From NCBI RefSeq assembly GCF_900115345.1, contig NZ_FOWC01000001.1, positions 806,001 to 870,000 of the forward strand: DNA of 64,000 bases, given 5' to 3'. Shown here in pieces: positions 47,222-57,499 of the stretch; positions within the stretch are counted from its first letter, which is position 1, and each line of letters starts with the position of its first letter. The notes beneath the pieces were generated by a model. That model saw only the letters and a list, made by a program, of their open reading frames with translations. It was not told where the DNA came from and did not search any database. This DNA comes from Amycolatopsis rubida. Its GTDB lineage: Bacteria > Actinomycetota > Actinomycetes > Mycobacteriales > Pseudonocardiaceae. The position numbers and the translations under genes were made by a program.

Positions 47222-47818
47222 TCAGGAGACCAGGTTCGCGTACACCACGATGTTGTCCTGGTAACTGTGCTCGGCGTGGTCGAACACGCCGCCGCAGGTG
47301 ATGAGGCGCAGCTGCGGCTTGTCCGTGTTGCCGAAGACGGCCTGCGTCGGGAACGTGTCCTTGGGGACCTGGTCCTTGTGGTCCACGACGAACTTCAGCT
47401 TCTTGCCGTCGCTGCGTTCGATGTCGACCTCGTCGCCCGGGTTCACGTCCTTGAGCTTGAAGAAGATGCCCGGCTTGTGGTTGCCGTCGACGTGCCCGAG
47501 CACGATCGCCGGGCCCACGTCGCCCGGCACCGGCGAAAGCCGGTACCACGCGGCCTGCATCGGGTTCTTCACCGACGGCACCGAAATCTGCCCGTCCTTG
47601 TTCGGCAGGACGGTGATCAGCGACGATTTCGCGCCGATCTTCGGGATCTCGACCGACGTCGGCCGCAGCCCGGTGAACGGCTTGGTCACCGGGACCGCCG
47701 CACTGGCCGGAGCCTGCGCGGCGGGTGCCGCCGGGGCGTCCGAACCGCACGCGCTCAGCGAGAGGGAGAGGAGCAGAGCGCCCGCGAGAGCGACGCCCTG
47801 CCCGTACTTCCTGGTCAT
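47222..47818 (-). CDS. Class F sortase
   Basis: Secreted or membrane-anchored transpeptidase of 198 residues. Signal peptide with a lipobox-like end (LLSLSLSACGSDAP), an Ala/Pro linker, then the sortase beta-barrel. The catalytic His is in IVLGHVDGNH and the catalytic Cys in LRLITCGGVFD; SYQDNIVVYANLVS closes the fold. The Arg usual near the C-terminal strand is not obvious in this stretch. It overlaps the gene of a secreted partner upstream by four bases. Class F sortases are typical of actinobacteria; their substrates are poorly defined. Confidence 0.9.
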   Translation of the reverse strand: MTRKYGQGVALAGALLLSLSLSACGSDAPAAPAAQAPASAAVPVTKPFTGLRPTSVEIPKIGAKSSLITVLPNKDGQISVPSVKNPMQAAWYRLSPVPGDVGPAIVLGHVDGNHKPGIFFKLKDVNPGDEVDIERSDGKKLKFVVDHKDQVPKDTFPTQAVFGNTDKPQLRLITCGGVFDHAEHSYQDNIVVYANLVS

Positions 47819-48546
47819 CAGGCGGCCATGCCCCCGAAGCCGGTCTCGATGCCGTGCTTCGGCGCGTACTTCACCTGCGAGCCGCCGTGGCCGCCGGTGG
47901 TGCCGGCCGAACCAGCGCCCGCGCCGCCCGCCGGGGGAAGCTTGCCGCCGTCGGTCGGCTTGCCGCCGCAGGTCCAGACCGCGCGCACACTGCCGCTCTC
48001 GAAGGAGACGCCGTCGTGGCGCTTGACCAGCCACGCCCAGTAGCGACCATCGGTCTCGTCCTGGTGCGGGCCCTCGACGAGGTCGAAGTCGTTGGAGTGC
48101 AGGCCGGTCGGCTCGCCCGCCGCGCACGCGATCACGACGACGCCGAGGTTCTCGTCGAGGTCGACGCCGTAGCCGGTGTCGTCGACGTACGGCGGCTCCT
48201 CCGGAGTGGAGGTCTCCGAGGTCGAGGAGGTCGGCGTGGTCGGCTTGCTGGTGTCGGTCGGCTTGCCGGTCTCGGTGGGCTTGCCCGTCTCCGTCGGCTT
48301 ACCGGTTTCGGTCGGCTTGCCGGTCTCCGTCGGCGCACCGGTCTCGGTCGGCTGACTGGTCTCGGTCGGCTGGCCGGTCTCGCTGGCCGGGGCCTCCGAG
48401 GCGGGAGCCGTCTCGCCCGTGGTGGCCGGAGCCGAGGCGGAGGTTTCCGGCGAGGTCTCCTCCGCGTTCGCGGCGGGCACGACGGCAAGACTGATCAGGG
48501 CGCCCGCGAGCACAGCGCCCGCGAGTCTGCCCAGAGTCTTCTTCAA
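47818..48546 (-). CDS. Secreted Thr/Pro-rich protein paired with the class F sortase
   Basis: Protein of 242 residues; the TTG at 48546 was chosen because agagggg lies eight bases upstream and it gives a clean signal peptide (LKKTLGRLAGAVLAGALISLAVVPAANA). A Glu/Thr/Pro/Ser-rich region follows with perfect hexapeptide repeats KPTETG, a wall-spanning stalk. The folded part (PYVDDTGYGVDLDENLGVVV on) has two Cys that may bond. The C-terminus is Gly-rich and ends KHGIETGFGGMAA without a hydrophobic tail. Tight coupling to the sortase gene suggests it is the sortase's substrate or partner. ATG 48585 is the alternative start. Confidence 0.8.
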   Translation of the reverse strand: MKKTLGRLAGAVLAGALISLAVVPAANAEETSPETSASAPATTGETAPASEAPASETGQPTETSQPTETGAPTETGKPTETGKPTETGKPTETGKPTDTSKPTTPTSSTSETSTPEEPPYVDDTGYGVDLDENLGVVVIACAAGEPTGLHSNDFDLVEGPHQDETDGRYWAWLVKRHDGVSFESGSVRAVWTCGGKPTDGGKLPPAGGAGAGSAGTTGGHGGSQVKYAPKHGIETGFGGMAA

Positions 48547-48782
48547 GATGATTACCCCTCTGAGGAAAAGCGCGATGACCCCCACCGCGCCCGCTGATCC
48601 TGCCCAAGATTCAGCCCATAGGGGTAACCCTTTAGCTGGTGATTAACGACACCAGAGAAAGCGGTAACGAATGCCTTCCCGACGGCGATGATTTCTCCCG
48701 ATTGCCGGTAATCCGACCCGTCGTGCCCATACCGTAACAGTTTCCGGGCAACCCGCACAGCCCCGTTAAAGAATGGCGGAAA

Positions 48783-49814
48783 TCAGCCGAGCGCGGTCAG
48801 CAAATCCCGCCACAGGTCTTCCGGGTCTTCCAAACCGATGGAAAACCGGATGAGCCCTGGCGGCACGCGCTCCTCGCCGGGCAGCCACGCACGTCGTTCC
48901 ACCAGGCTTTCCACCCCGCCGAGGCTCGTCGCGGGCCGGATCAACCGGACGTTCGCGCACACCTTGTCCGCAGCGTCGGCGCCGGCGACCTCGAACGCCG
49001 CCATCATCCCGAAACCGGGATAGCGGACCTTTGTTACCGCCGGGTGTTCCGCCAACCGGGACACCAGCAGTTCCGCGGTACGAGTTTGCTCGGCGAGCCG
49101 CACCGGAAGCGTCCGCAAACCACGCAACGCGAGCCACGCTTCGAGCGCACCCGGCGTCGCGCCGACCCGAGTCCGCGCCGCGCGAAGTTCGTCCACAATG
49201 TCCTGATCGACTGCGACCGCGACGCCGAGCAGAAGGTCGCTGTGTCCGCCAATGAGCTTCGTCGCGCTGTGCACGACAATGTCCGCGCCGAGCGACAGCG
49301 GTTGCTGATGCAGCGAAGTCGCGAAGGTGTTGTCGACGACGACGCGTCCCTTCGTGCCGCGCGCGATTGTCTCGATCTCCATCACGTCGAGCGTCGGGTT
49401 AGTCGGCGATTCGAGCCACAACAGATCGGCGTCGCAATCGAGCCAAGCCCGCGTGTCCGTCGGCTCCAATTCGGTGACCGTGAGGCGGCCGAGTTGCTGC
49501 GCGTGCTTCAACGCTCCGCGCGTGACTGCGTAACTGAACGAGGGAACCGCAACCGTCGACCCGACCGGCAACGAATCCAGCACCGCGGACAACGTCGCGA
49601 CGCCAGACGCGAAGGAGACCGCAGTGCCGCCCTCAAGCGACCCGACGACTTCCTCGAAAGCAGCCCAGGTAGCCGTGCCGTCTGAGCGGGAATACACCGC
49701 GTCGCCGCCGGCCTCGAAAGTGCTCGTGGCCACGATCGGCGTGTTCAGCGGCTCGCCAGGGCCGTGCGGCCGGCCCGCCGCGATCGCGCGGGTCCGCGGA
49801 GTCCAGTCGTCCAT
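48783..49814 (-). CDS. Cys/Met metabolism PLP-dependent enzyme (cystathionine gamma-synthase/lyase family)
   Basis: PLP enzyme of 343 residues. Opening PLNTPIVATSTFEAGGDAVYSRSDG, AVSFASGVATLSAVL, LLWLESPTNPTLDV, VVDNTFATSLHQQPLSLGAD, and the PLP-binding Lys in VVHSATKLIGGHSDLLLG. It is somewhat shorter than typical cystathionine gamma-synthase (about 380-400 residues), with a reduced C-terminal domain. It probably acts on homocysteine or cystathionine derivatives. It stands alone; the 236 bases downstream hold only the sortase operon promoter. Confidence 0.9.
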   Translation of the reverse strand: MDDWTPRTRAIAAGRPHGPGEPLNTPIVATSTFEAGGDAVYSRSDGTATWAAFEEVVGSLEGGTAVSFASGVATLSAVLDSLPVGSTVAVPSFSYAVTRGALKHAQQLGRLTVTELEPTDTRAWLDCDADLLWLESPTNPTLDVMEIETIARGTKGRVVVDNTFATSLHQQPLSLGADIVVHSATKLIGGHSDLLLGVAVAVDQDIVDELRAARTRVGATPGALEAWLALRGLRTLPVRLAEQTRTAELLVSRLAEHPAVTKVRYPGFGMMAAFEVAGADAADKVCANVRLIRPATSLGGVESLVERRAWLPGEERVPPGLIRFSIGLEDPEDLWRDLLTALG

Positions 49815-49911
49815 GCGGACACGGTAACTTCGCGGCTGTCGGAACGGCAGGCGACGAATATCACCAGGTGGTCAGCCGTTCCACAAAGTGGACGACACCG
49901 GCGCGAAAAGA

Positions 49912-49944
49912 ACCGCCCCGGCCGATCCTGCTGGCCGGGGCGGT
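49912..49944 (-). terminator. Intrinsic terminator of the acylase gene
   Basis: 12-bp perfect stem (49912-49923 with 49933-49944, loop of nine bases) just downstream of the acylase stop. On the minus strand a T-rich stretch (ctttt) follows, making it a classical rho-independent terminator. Confidence 0.85.
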
Positions 49945-49959
49945 CCGTGGCAACCGAAC

Positions 49960-52900
49960 TCAGTGCGCGTAAACCTCGAACTCGTACAGCGAATACCCGT
50001 ACTTGGTCCCGCGCGTAACGCCCTGCATCCGAACGAACCGCGCGTCCGAAGGCGCGAACGAGACGTTGTCCGACCCGCCGTCCCCGTCCGTCACCACAGC
50101 CGCGTCGTGCCAGTCGGTGCCGTCCGTGGACAGCTGGATCTTGTATCCCTTCCCGTACGCCTTCTCCCACGACAGCACCGCTCGCGAAACCTGCTGCACC
50201 GAGCCGAGATCCACGGTGATCGACTGGTTGTCGCTCCAGTCGCTCGCCCAGCGGGTGCCCGGGTTGCCGTCGACCGCGTTCGAAGCCGGGGAGTTGTAGA
50301 AGCCGGTTTCCGCGCTGGAAGCGTTCACCGGTTTGCCCGCCGCGAGGTTCGAGACGTTGTCGCCGCGGTGGGCGGGGTACTCCACGACCTGCTGGAACGT
50401 CGGCCGGTTCTGGGTGCTGATCTTGCCGTGCGCGATCCCGCCCAGCGGACGCTGGATCACCGTGTCGGCGCACCACTGGTCACCCGCCGAGCAGTCGCCG
50501 TCGCCGGGATACACGGTGTTCGCGGGCTGCCCGGCGGCCGTGGTCAGCGAGTCGACCAGGGTCTGCCGGCACGCGGTCAGGTCGCCGCCGCCGCAGAACT
50601 TCGCGCCAAGCGGGCCTGCGACCGGCTGTCCGAGAGCAGTGCGGATGTCCTTGCTGACGTAACCCCACCAGCCGTGCTGATAGGCCGAACCCTGGTGCGG
50701 CTGCCCGACGTGCTTGCCCGGCGTCTCGTTCTGGAAGCCGGACGGGCTTTCGTTGATCTGCAGCACGTTCGTCATCGCGCCGAACGCGTCGTCGCCCATC
50801 GCCGGTTTGAACTCGCCGGTGACCAGCAGCGGCCACCACGCGTCCATGATCCGGATCGCGTCGGCGTCGTTGTAGGTCTTGCTTCCCTGGCCGGACTCGA
50901 CGCGCTGGTGTCCGTGCTCCATCCACGTCTTCAGCTTCGCTTCGGCGTCCGCCGCGGCACCGGTGAGCGGGGCCTTGTCCAGCACCTGCAACAGCAGCGG
51001 CAGCACCTTCTCCGCGCGCAGGTCAGCCAGCGCCGCGTCCTCCATCGCCTGGGTCAGGTTCACCCGGGTCACCTTGGTGCCGCTGGAAAGCAGCGCCTTG
51101 ACCCGTGCATCGAGCAGATCGCCGCGGTGCACGGCGGACTTGTCCGCGCCGCCGGACGCGTAGCCGTCTGCCTGCGCGTTGTTCCAGCTGATGTAGTAGT
51201 CCTGGTTCACCGATTGCGGATGCTGCGACGCGGGCGTGTAGTCGGCCCTGTTGCCCGCCGGGTTCCAGCCCCTCCAGTCGAACCCGCGATCGCCCCACAC
51301 GGGCATCATCGGGTCCACAGTGGAATTGCGCACCGGATTCGCACCCGAGTTGAAGTACGCGATGTCCTTCGAATCCGCGTAGAACCAGTTGAAGGTGAAG
51401 TTGACGTCGTTCGCGGCGCGCTGGAAGTCCGCGGCCGATTTGACGAAGCCCGGGTCGTTGAACTCCTGGAACCCGATCAGCGAATCCACCTCGTGGAAGT
51501 ACGAGGACCGCAGCGACGAGTACGCCACCGGCTTCCCGTCCACCGTCGCCCGCGAGGTCACCGGGCCGTACTTCGTGCGGTAGCTGCGCAGTGTGTAGGA
51601 CCCGGCGGCGGTGCCGTCCGCGACCGTCGGCGACCAGGCGTTCTTGCGCTCCACGGTGTCCATCGGGAGGCATTTGCCCTGGTAGAGGTAGTAGTTCGAG
51701 TCCTTGGTGGCCGGTTTGCCGCTCGGGTCGCACAGCGGCAGCGCGTAGGTGTCGATCATGTCCTGCGCCGCGGTCGTCGCGCTCCACGAGTAGTCCTGGC
51801 CGCGCCCGAGCAGCACGTACATGCTGAGCCCGGCGAACGACGCGCCGCGCGCGCTGATGCCCGGACCCTGGATTTCCTGCAACAGCAACAGCTGCGGAGC
51901 GAAATACCCGGTCTGCGGACCGAACACGGCGACCGGATGCCCGCTGGCGGTCTTCGCGCCGGACACCAGCAGCGCGTTGGACATGCCGTGCTTTTCCTTG
52001 AGCAGGTTGCCCGGCAGCACGCCGTTGTCGAACATGCCGCGCGCGGACTCCTGGTCCTTCGGAGCCGGAACCTTGACCTTCGCTTGCGCGGCGGCGGCCG
52101 AGCCGGTCTGGTCGAACACGAGCTGCTGGTTGGTCACCGAGCCCTTGTCCGGCAACGCCGCGCCCTGCGGGTTCGCCGGAGTGGTGCCGTACGGGAAATT
52201 CTGCCCGTCGTGCAGGGTCTTCACGGCCTCGGGATCGTCCGCGGCACGCAGGCTCTGCCACACCTTTTCGCCCTGCTCGACGCCGTACTTCTCTTGCAAC
52301 GCCAGCTTCGCGACCGCGTTCTGCACCTCGCCGCCACCGCCGGCGCCGAACTGCGCGCCCACCACTGAGGCGAGCACGACGAGGTCCGTGAGCTTGAACG
52401 GTTCGATGGTGCCCGCATTGGTGATCGCGTCGACATGCCCGGTCAGCACGTACTCGCCGGGGAAGTACCGGCCGTTGTGCGAATCGGTGATGTATTTGTT
52501 GATGCCTTCGATGTAGTCCTGCGCGTCTTCGAGGCCCTGCTTGCCGCGCGGGCCGCTCGCCGCCACCGCGTCGATCTGCTGCCGCAGTTCGTCCTCGGTA
52601 TAAGGCGCGGAGGCGAAGAACGACTGTTCCAGCTCGCGGTTCGCTTCCGCCCCGCCGGCGTACGACGTCAGCTGGCCGCGGCCGACCCGGCGCATGATGT
52701 CCATGAGCCACAAGCGATCCTGCGCCGCGGCGTATCCCGCGCCGTATTCGGTGCCGGACCGCGTCGTGCCCTGGATGTGCGGGACGCCGGTCGCCTTGTC
52801 ACGCGTGATCGTCACGTCGTCGCGCGGTTTCAGCGTGCTCGCGACCTGGTCGGCGGGCACGCCGAAGGACGAGTCGTTGAAGAATTTGCCGATGGCGCCG

Positions 52901-53175
52901 GTCGTCAGCGTCTTGTAGCCGCCCGCGAGATCGGCGTATTTGCCGAGCTGGTCGTCGGCGTGCCCGGGCTGGGTGCCGAACGCCTTGTTGGCGAGGATTT
53001 CGGCGAGCGTCGCGCTGCCGTTCTCGCCTGGCGGGAGGATGTCGTTGCACTGGCCAGCGCAGTAGTCGTTGCCGGGCAACGCGGCGGAAGCCGGTGCCGC
53101 GGTCCCGATCTGCACTAGCCCGGCCGTGAGCACGGCTACCGCGCCCGCGGCCAGGATGGGAATGCGTCGTCGCAT
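49960..53175 (-). CDS. Secreted penicillin acylase family protein with C-terminal discoidin-type domain
   Basis: Precursor of 1,071 residues from ATG 53175. Signal peptide RRRIPILAAGAVAVLTAGLV to AAPASA. The Ntn-hydrolase region starts near residue 110 (VTITRDKATGVPHIQGTTRS, EYGAGYAAAQDRLWLMDIMR); processing should release the beta chain at Ser399 in GMSNALLVSGAKTASGHPV. A long aculeacin/penicillin-acylase-type beta chain follows. From about residue 940 a F5/8 type C (discoidin) domain (VSNLAAGKPVNASSAETGFY, SPASNAVDGNPGTRW) may bind sugars or cell surface. Likely substrates are acylated peptides, lactones or lipopeptides; quorum quenching is possible but not shown. Confidence 0.9.
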   Translation of the reverse strand: MRRRIPILAAGAVAVLTAGLVQIGTAAPASAALPGNDYCAGQCNDILPPGENGSATLAEILANKAFGTQPGHADDQLGKYADLAGGYKTLTTGAIGKFFNDSSFGVPADQVASTLKPRDDVTITRDKATGVPHIQGTTRSGTEYGAGYAAAQDRLWLMDIMRRVGRGQLTSYAGGAEANRELEQSFFASAPYTEDELRQQIDAVAASGPRGKQGLEDAQDYIEGINKYITDSHNGRYFPGEYVLTGHVDAITNAGTIEPFKLTDLVVLASVVGAQFGAGGGGEVQNAVAKLALQEKYGVEQGEKVWQSLRAADDPEAVKTLHDGQNFPYGTTPANPQGAALPDKGSVTNQQLVFDQTGSAAAAQAKVKVPAPKDQESARGMFDNGVLPGNLLKEKHGMSNALLVSGAKTASGHPVAVFGPQTGYFAPQLLLLQEIQGPGISARGASFAGLSMYVLLGRGQDYSWSATTAAQDMIDTYALPLCDPSGKPATKDSNYYLYQGKCLPMDTVERKNAWSPTVADGTAAGSYTLRSYRTKYGPVTSRATVDGKPVAYSSLRSSYFHEVDSLIGFQEFNDPGFVKSAADFQRAANDVNFTFNWFYADSKDIAYFNSGANPVRNSTVDPMMPVWGDRGFDWRGWNPAGNRADYTPASQHPQSVNQDYYISWNNAQADGYASGGADKSAVHRGDLLDARVKALLSSGTKVTRVNLTQAMEDAALADLRAEKVLPLLLQVLDKAPLTGAAADAEAKLKTWMEHGHQRVESGQGSKTYNDADAIRIMDAWWPLLVTGEFKPAMGDDAFGAMTNVLQINESPSGFQNETPGKHVGQPHQGSAYQHGWWGYVSKDIRTALGQPVAGPLGAKFCGGGDLTACRQTLVDSLTTAAGQPANTVYPGDGDCSAGDQWCADTVIQRPLGGIAHGKISTQNRPTFQQVVEYPAHRGDNVSNLAAGKPVNASSAETGFYNSPASNAVDGNPGTRWASDWSDNQSITVDLGSVQQVSRAVLSWEKAYGKGYKIQLSTDGTDWHDAAVVTDGDGGSDNVSFAPSDARFVRMQGVTRGTKYGYSLYEFEVYAH

Positions 53176-53338
53176 GCCACAGCTCCGTCCACGAAGGATG
53201 CCCCAGGGTGACCCAGCGCACGCTACCGACGGGTAGTGCACATGTGAAGAGTTTTCGCGTTTATCCCCTCGTTGGGAGTAGTCCGACTGGCGGTACTCCA
53301 TCCGGCGCAGCATGTGCCCGATAGGTACGGTGAGCCCC

Positions 53339-53713
53339 ATGAGCGTGGAAAAGCCCCAAGTCGAGCGCCCGGACGGACCGCCGCCCGCCGAGCTGCAGAT
53401 CGACGACATCACTGTCGGCGACGGCCCCGAAGCCAAGTCGGGCAATGCGGTCAGCGTGCACTACGTCGGGGTCTCGCACTCCACCGGCGCGCAATTCGAC
53501 GCCTCCTACGACCGCGGCGCGCCGCTCGATTTCCAGCTCGGCGCCGGCCAGGTCATCCCGGGCTGGGACCAGGGCGTGACCGGCATGAAGGTCGGCGGCC
53601 GCCGCCAGCTGGTCATCCCGCCGCACCTGGCTTACGGCGAGCGCGGCGCGGGCGACGTGATCGCCCCGAACGAAACGCTGATTTTCGTGGTCGATCTCGT
53701 CGGCGTGAGCTGA
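53339..53713 (+). CDS. FKBP-type peptidyl-prolyl isomerase
   Basis: Cytoplasmic protein of 124 residues, a single FKBP domain: VSVHYVGVSHSTGAQFDASYDRG, LGAGQVIPGWDQGVTGMKVGG, RRQLVIPPHLAYGERGAGDVI and IFVVDLVGVS. The aromatic pocket residues (Tyr, Phe, Trp, Tyr) are present. It helps protein folding. The ATG at 53339 follows a weak purine-rich site; two hairpins follow the stop codon. Confidence 0.94.
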   Translation: MSVEKPQVERPDGPPPAELQIDDITVGDGPEAKSGNAVSVHYVGVSHSTGAQFDASYDRGAPLDFQLGAGQVIPGWDQGVTGMKVGGRRQLVIPPHLAYGERGAGDVIAPNETLIFVVDLVGVS

Positions 53714-53730
53714 TCGGAAAGAAACGGGGG

Positions 53731-53781
53731 CAGCCGGGAAAGCCCGAACGGGCAGCCCCGGCTGATCCCCCTTTCGGGGGA
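53731..53781 (+). terminator. Double hairpin terminator of the FKBP gene
   Basis: CAGCCGGG (53731-53738) pairs with CCCGGCTG (53757-53764), and TCCCCC-tttc-GGGGGA (53766-53781) forms a second stem, 18 to 68 bases after the FKBP stop. Confidence 0.65.
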
Positions 53782-53834
53782 ACCGGAAGGCGCCTAACGT
53801 TCGCATTGAGTAGTCGTCTTTCGGAGGATATTCT

Positions 53835-54593
53835 ATGCGTTTGCGTGCTGCCCTTTCCGCTGCCTTCCTCGCCGCCGGCGCCGCGCTAGCCGTCGCGGCT
53901 CCCGCGTCCGCGGTCGCGAACGGCAACGATGTGGCGCCCGGCGAGTATCCGTTCGCGGCCAAGCTGTCCATGCCCGTCATCCCGAAGGCGGACGGCACCA
54001 CCTATTCGAGCGCATGCTCGGGTTCCCTGATCGCGCCGCAGTGGATCATCACCGCCGGGCACTGTTTCCACGACGTCAATCGCAAGCCGGTTTCCGGCCC
54101 GGTGCCCTACGAGACTTCGGTGCTGCTCGGCGCGACCACCGACGAGCCGGGCAGGGGCGAGCGTCGGCAGGTCACCGAGGTACAGCAGGCGGGCATCAAC
54201 GACGTCGCGCTCGCCAAGCTCGACCAGCCGGTCACCGACATCAAGCCGCTGACTGTTTCGCCCGCCGCGCCGGCCAACGGCCAGAAGGTGCTGCTCGCCG
54301 GCTGGGGCAGCCTGACCGAGGTTTCGCCGAAGCCGTCGGACAAGCTGCAGCAGGGCGAGATGCAGGTGGTCAGCTCCGACGCCACCACCGCGAGCATCAT
54401 CGGCGTCTCGCCGAAGAAGGACACCAGTGCCTGCAGCTACGACTCGGGCGCGCCGTACTTCGTCGACGACGGCGACAACACCGGCCGCCTCATCTCGGTC
54501 GAGTCGACCGGCCCGGACTGCCCCCACTCCACGCCGGAGACGACCGCGCGCGTCGACATCCTCAAGGAGTGGATCGCCTCGCACACCCAGTGA
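53835..54593 (+). CDS. Secreted trypsin-like serine protease (S1 family)
   Basis: Exported protein of 252 residues. Signal peptide (LRAALSAAFLAAGAALAVAAPASA) then VANGNDVAPGEYPFAAKLSM. The catalytic triad is visible: His in IITAGHCFHDV, Asp in NDVALAKLD, Ser in CSYDSGAPYF, where the usual GDSGGP reads YDSGAP. Cys pairs (CSGSLIAPQW with AGHC, and the pair around DSG) support disulfides. Preceded by ggagg. Followed 125 bases on by a paralogue with a changed catalytic residue. Confidence 0.9.
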   Translation: MRLRAALSAAFLAAGAALAVAAPASAVANGNDVAPGEYPFAAKLSMPVIPKADGTTYSSACSGSLIAPQWIITAGHCFHDVNRKPVSGPVPYETSVLLGATTDEPGRGERRQVTEVQQAGINDVALAKLDQPVTDIKPLTVSPAAPANGQKVLLAGWGSLTEVSPKPSDKLQQGEMQVVSSDATTASIIGVSPKKDTSACSYDSGAPYFVDDGDNTGRLISVESTGPDCPHSTPETTARVDILKEWIASHTQ

Positions 54594-54717
54594 GGGCAAG
54601 TCGCGAGATCGGTCGGTTTTCGTCGCCCATCAAGGGAATTCCGCATCGCGGACGGTGTCGTTAGCGTGGAAGGCCGAGTTCATCGGCGTCCGCTGGTGAC
54701 CCGGACGAAGGGACAGA

Positions 54718-55452
54718 ATGCGCGTCCGCGCCGCGATCTCCGCAGCAGTTCTCCTGCCCATCCTCACCGCGAGCCCGGCCTTGGCCGTCGCCAACGGTTC
54801 TGACGTCCCAGCAGGCCAATTCGGCTTCGCCGCGAAGCTGAGCATGACCGGAATCCCGCTGCCGAACGGAAGCACGTACTCAAGCTTCTGTTCGGCAGCG
54901 CTCGTCGCACCGCAGTGGATCGTCACCACCGGCCACTGCTTCCACGACGCGAACAAGAACCGGGTGTCCGGCCCGGTGCCATACCCGACGACGGTGTCTC
55001 TCGGCCTCGTCGACGAGACCAAGGAAAAAGGCGTCCAGCGCAAGGTCACCCAGGTGCTGCAAGCCGGCCCGAACGACGTCGCGCTGGCCCAGCTCGACAG
55101 TCCGGTCTCCGAGGTCAAGCCGCTCACGGTGAACCACCTGGTGCCAGGCGTCGGACAGCAGGTGACGCTGGCAGGCTGGGGCAGCCGGACGGCGCAGAAT
55201 CCGGTGCCGTCCAAACAGTTGCAGCGGGGCACGATGAAGATCTCGTCAGTCGGCGGCACGACGGTCGGCATTCACGGCGTCGCCCCGCAAGCGTCCACCA
55301 GCGCGTGCACCTACGACACGGGCGCGCCGTACTTCACCGACGGCAAACTGATCTCGATCGAGAACAACGGCCCGGACTGCCCGCACACCGGCGCGGAAAC
55401 GACGTCCCGCATCGATGTGCTCGCCGAGTGGATCGACGAGCACGCGAAGTGA
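54718..55452 (+). CDS. Paralogous trypsin-like protein with the catalytic Ser replaced by Thr
   Basis: Exported protein of 244 residues, closely similar along its whole length to the protease encoded just upstream. Signal peptide VRAAISAAVLLPILTASPALA. His (VTTGHCFHDA) and Asp (NDVALAQLD) are kept, but the nucleophile position reads CTYDTGAPYF, with codon acg for Thr instead of Ser. Such a change usually weakens or abolishes serine-protease activity, so it may be an inactive decoy, inhibitor or binding protein, or rarely a Thr-dependent enzyme. Arose by tandem duplication. Confidence 0.88.
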   Translation: MRVRAAISAAVLLPILTASPALAVANGSDVPAGQFGFAAKLSMTGIPLPNGSTYSSFCSAALVAPQWIVTTGHCFHDANKNRVSGPVPYPTTVSLGLVDETKEKGVQRKVTQVLQAGPNDVALAQLDSPVSEVKPLTVNHLVPGVGQQVTLAGWGSRTAQNPVPSKQLQRGTMKISSVGGTTVGIHGVAPQASTSACTYDTGAPYFTDGKLISIENNGPDCPHTGAETTSRIDVLAEWIDEHAK

Positions 55453-55488
55453 GTACGGTGGAGGGGCCGTCGACCTGAGGAGAGTCGC

Positions 55489-55824
55489 ATGCCCGAGCCG
55501 ATCCTGACCGCTGTCGCCACCGCGCTGGCCACGAAGGCCGCGACCGGGCTGTATGACCTGGTCAAGCGCAAGTTCTCCGGCAACAGCAAGGCAACCGCGG
55601 AACTGGAGGCGGCCACCCCCGACAACCCGGCCACCGTCACCGCACTGGCCGAACGCCTCGACGAGGCCAGCCGCCAGGACCCGGAATTCGGCGCGGCGCT
55701 GCGCACCGAGTTCGAGGTGCACCAGGAAGCACGCAGCGGCGGGGTGACGAACCACGTGGGCACCGTGGCCGAAGGGGCCAAAGTCGTTCAGCTGCGTGAC
55801 GTACAAGGCAATATCAGCCTCTGA
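55489..55824 (+). CDS. Small protein with effector-associated-type beta tail
   Basis: Soluble protein of 111 residues from ATG 55489 with an aggaga site. Residues 1-80 are helical (ILTAVATALATKAATGLYDL, KRKFSGNSKATAELEAA, LAERLDEASRQDPEFGAAL). The last 30 residues read as a beta hairpin ending VVQLRDVQGNISL. That ending resembles the tail VLQARNIYGNVYF in the STAND protein encoded at 57500-59584 and the tails of other small actinobacterial proteins found near STAND NTPases. I infer, without proof, that it is an adaptor or sensor component. Confidence 0.65.
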   Translation: MPEPILTAVATALATKAATGLYDLVKRKFSGNSKATAELEAATPDNPATVTALAERLDEASRQDPEFGAALRTEFEVHQEARSGGVTNHVGTVAEGAKVVQLRDVQGNISL

Positions 55825-55872
55825 GCCTTTTCCGGCGACCGGCACGGAGCGCGATCGGTAGGATCGCTCTCC

Positions 55873-57499
<1,627 letters not shown>

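Noticed and set aside
48170..48380. Repeated 18-base blocks that look like a direct-repeat array.
   Set aside because: They encode the KPTETG hexapeptide repeats of the secreted protein and have no spacers.
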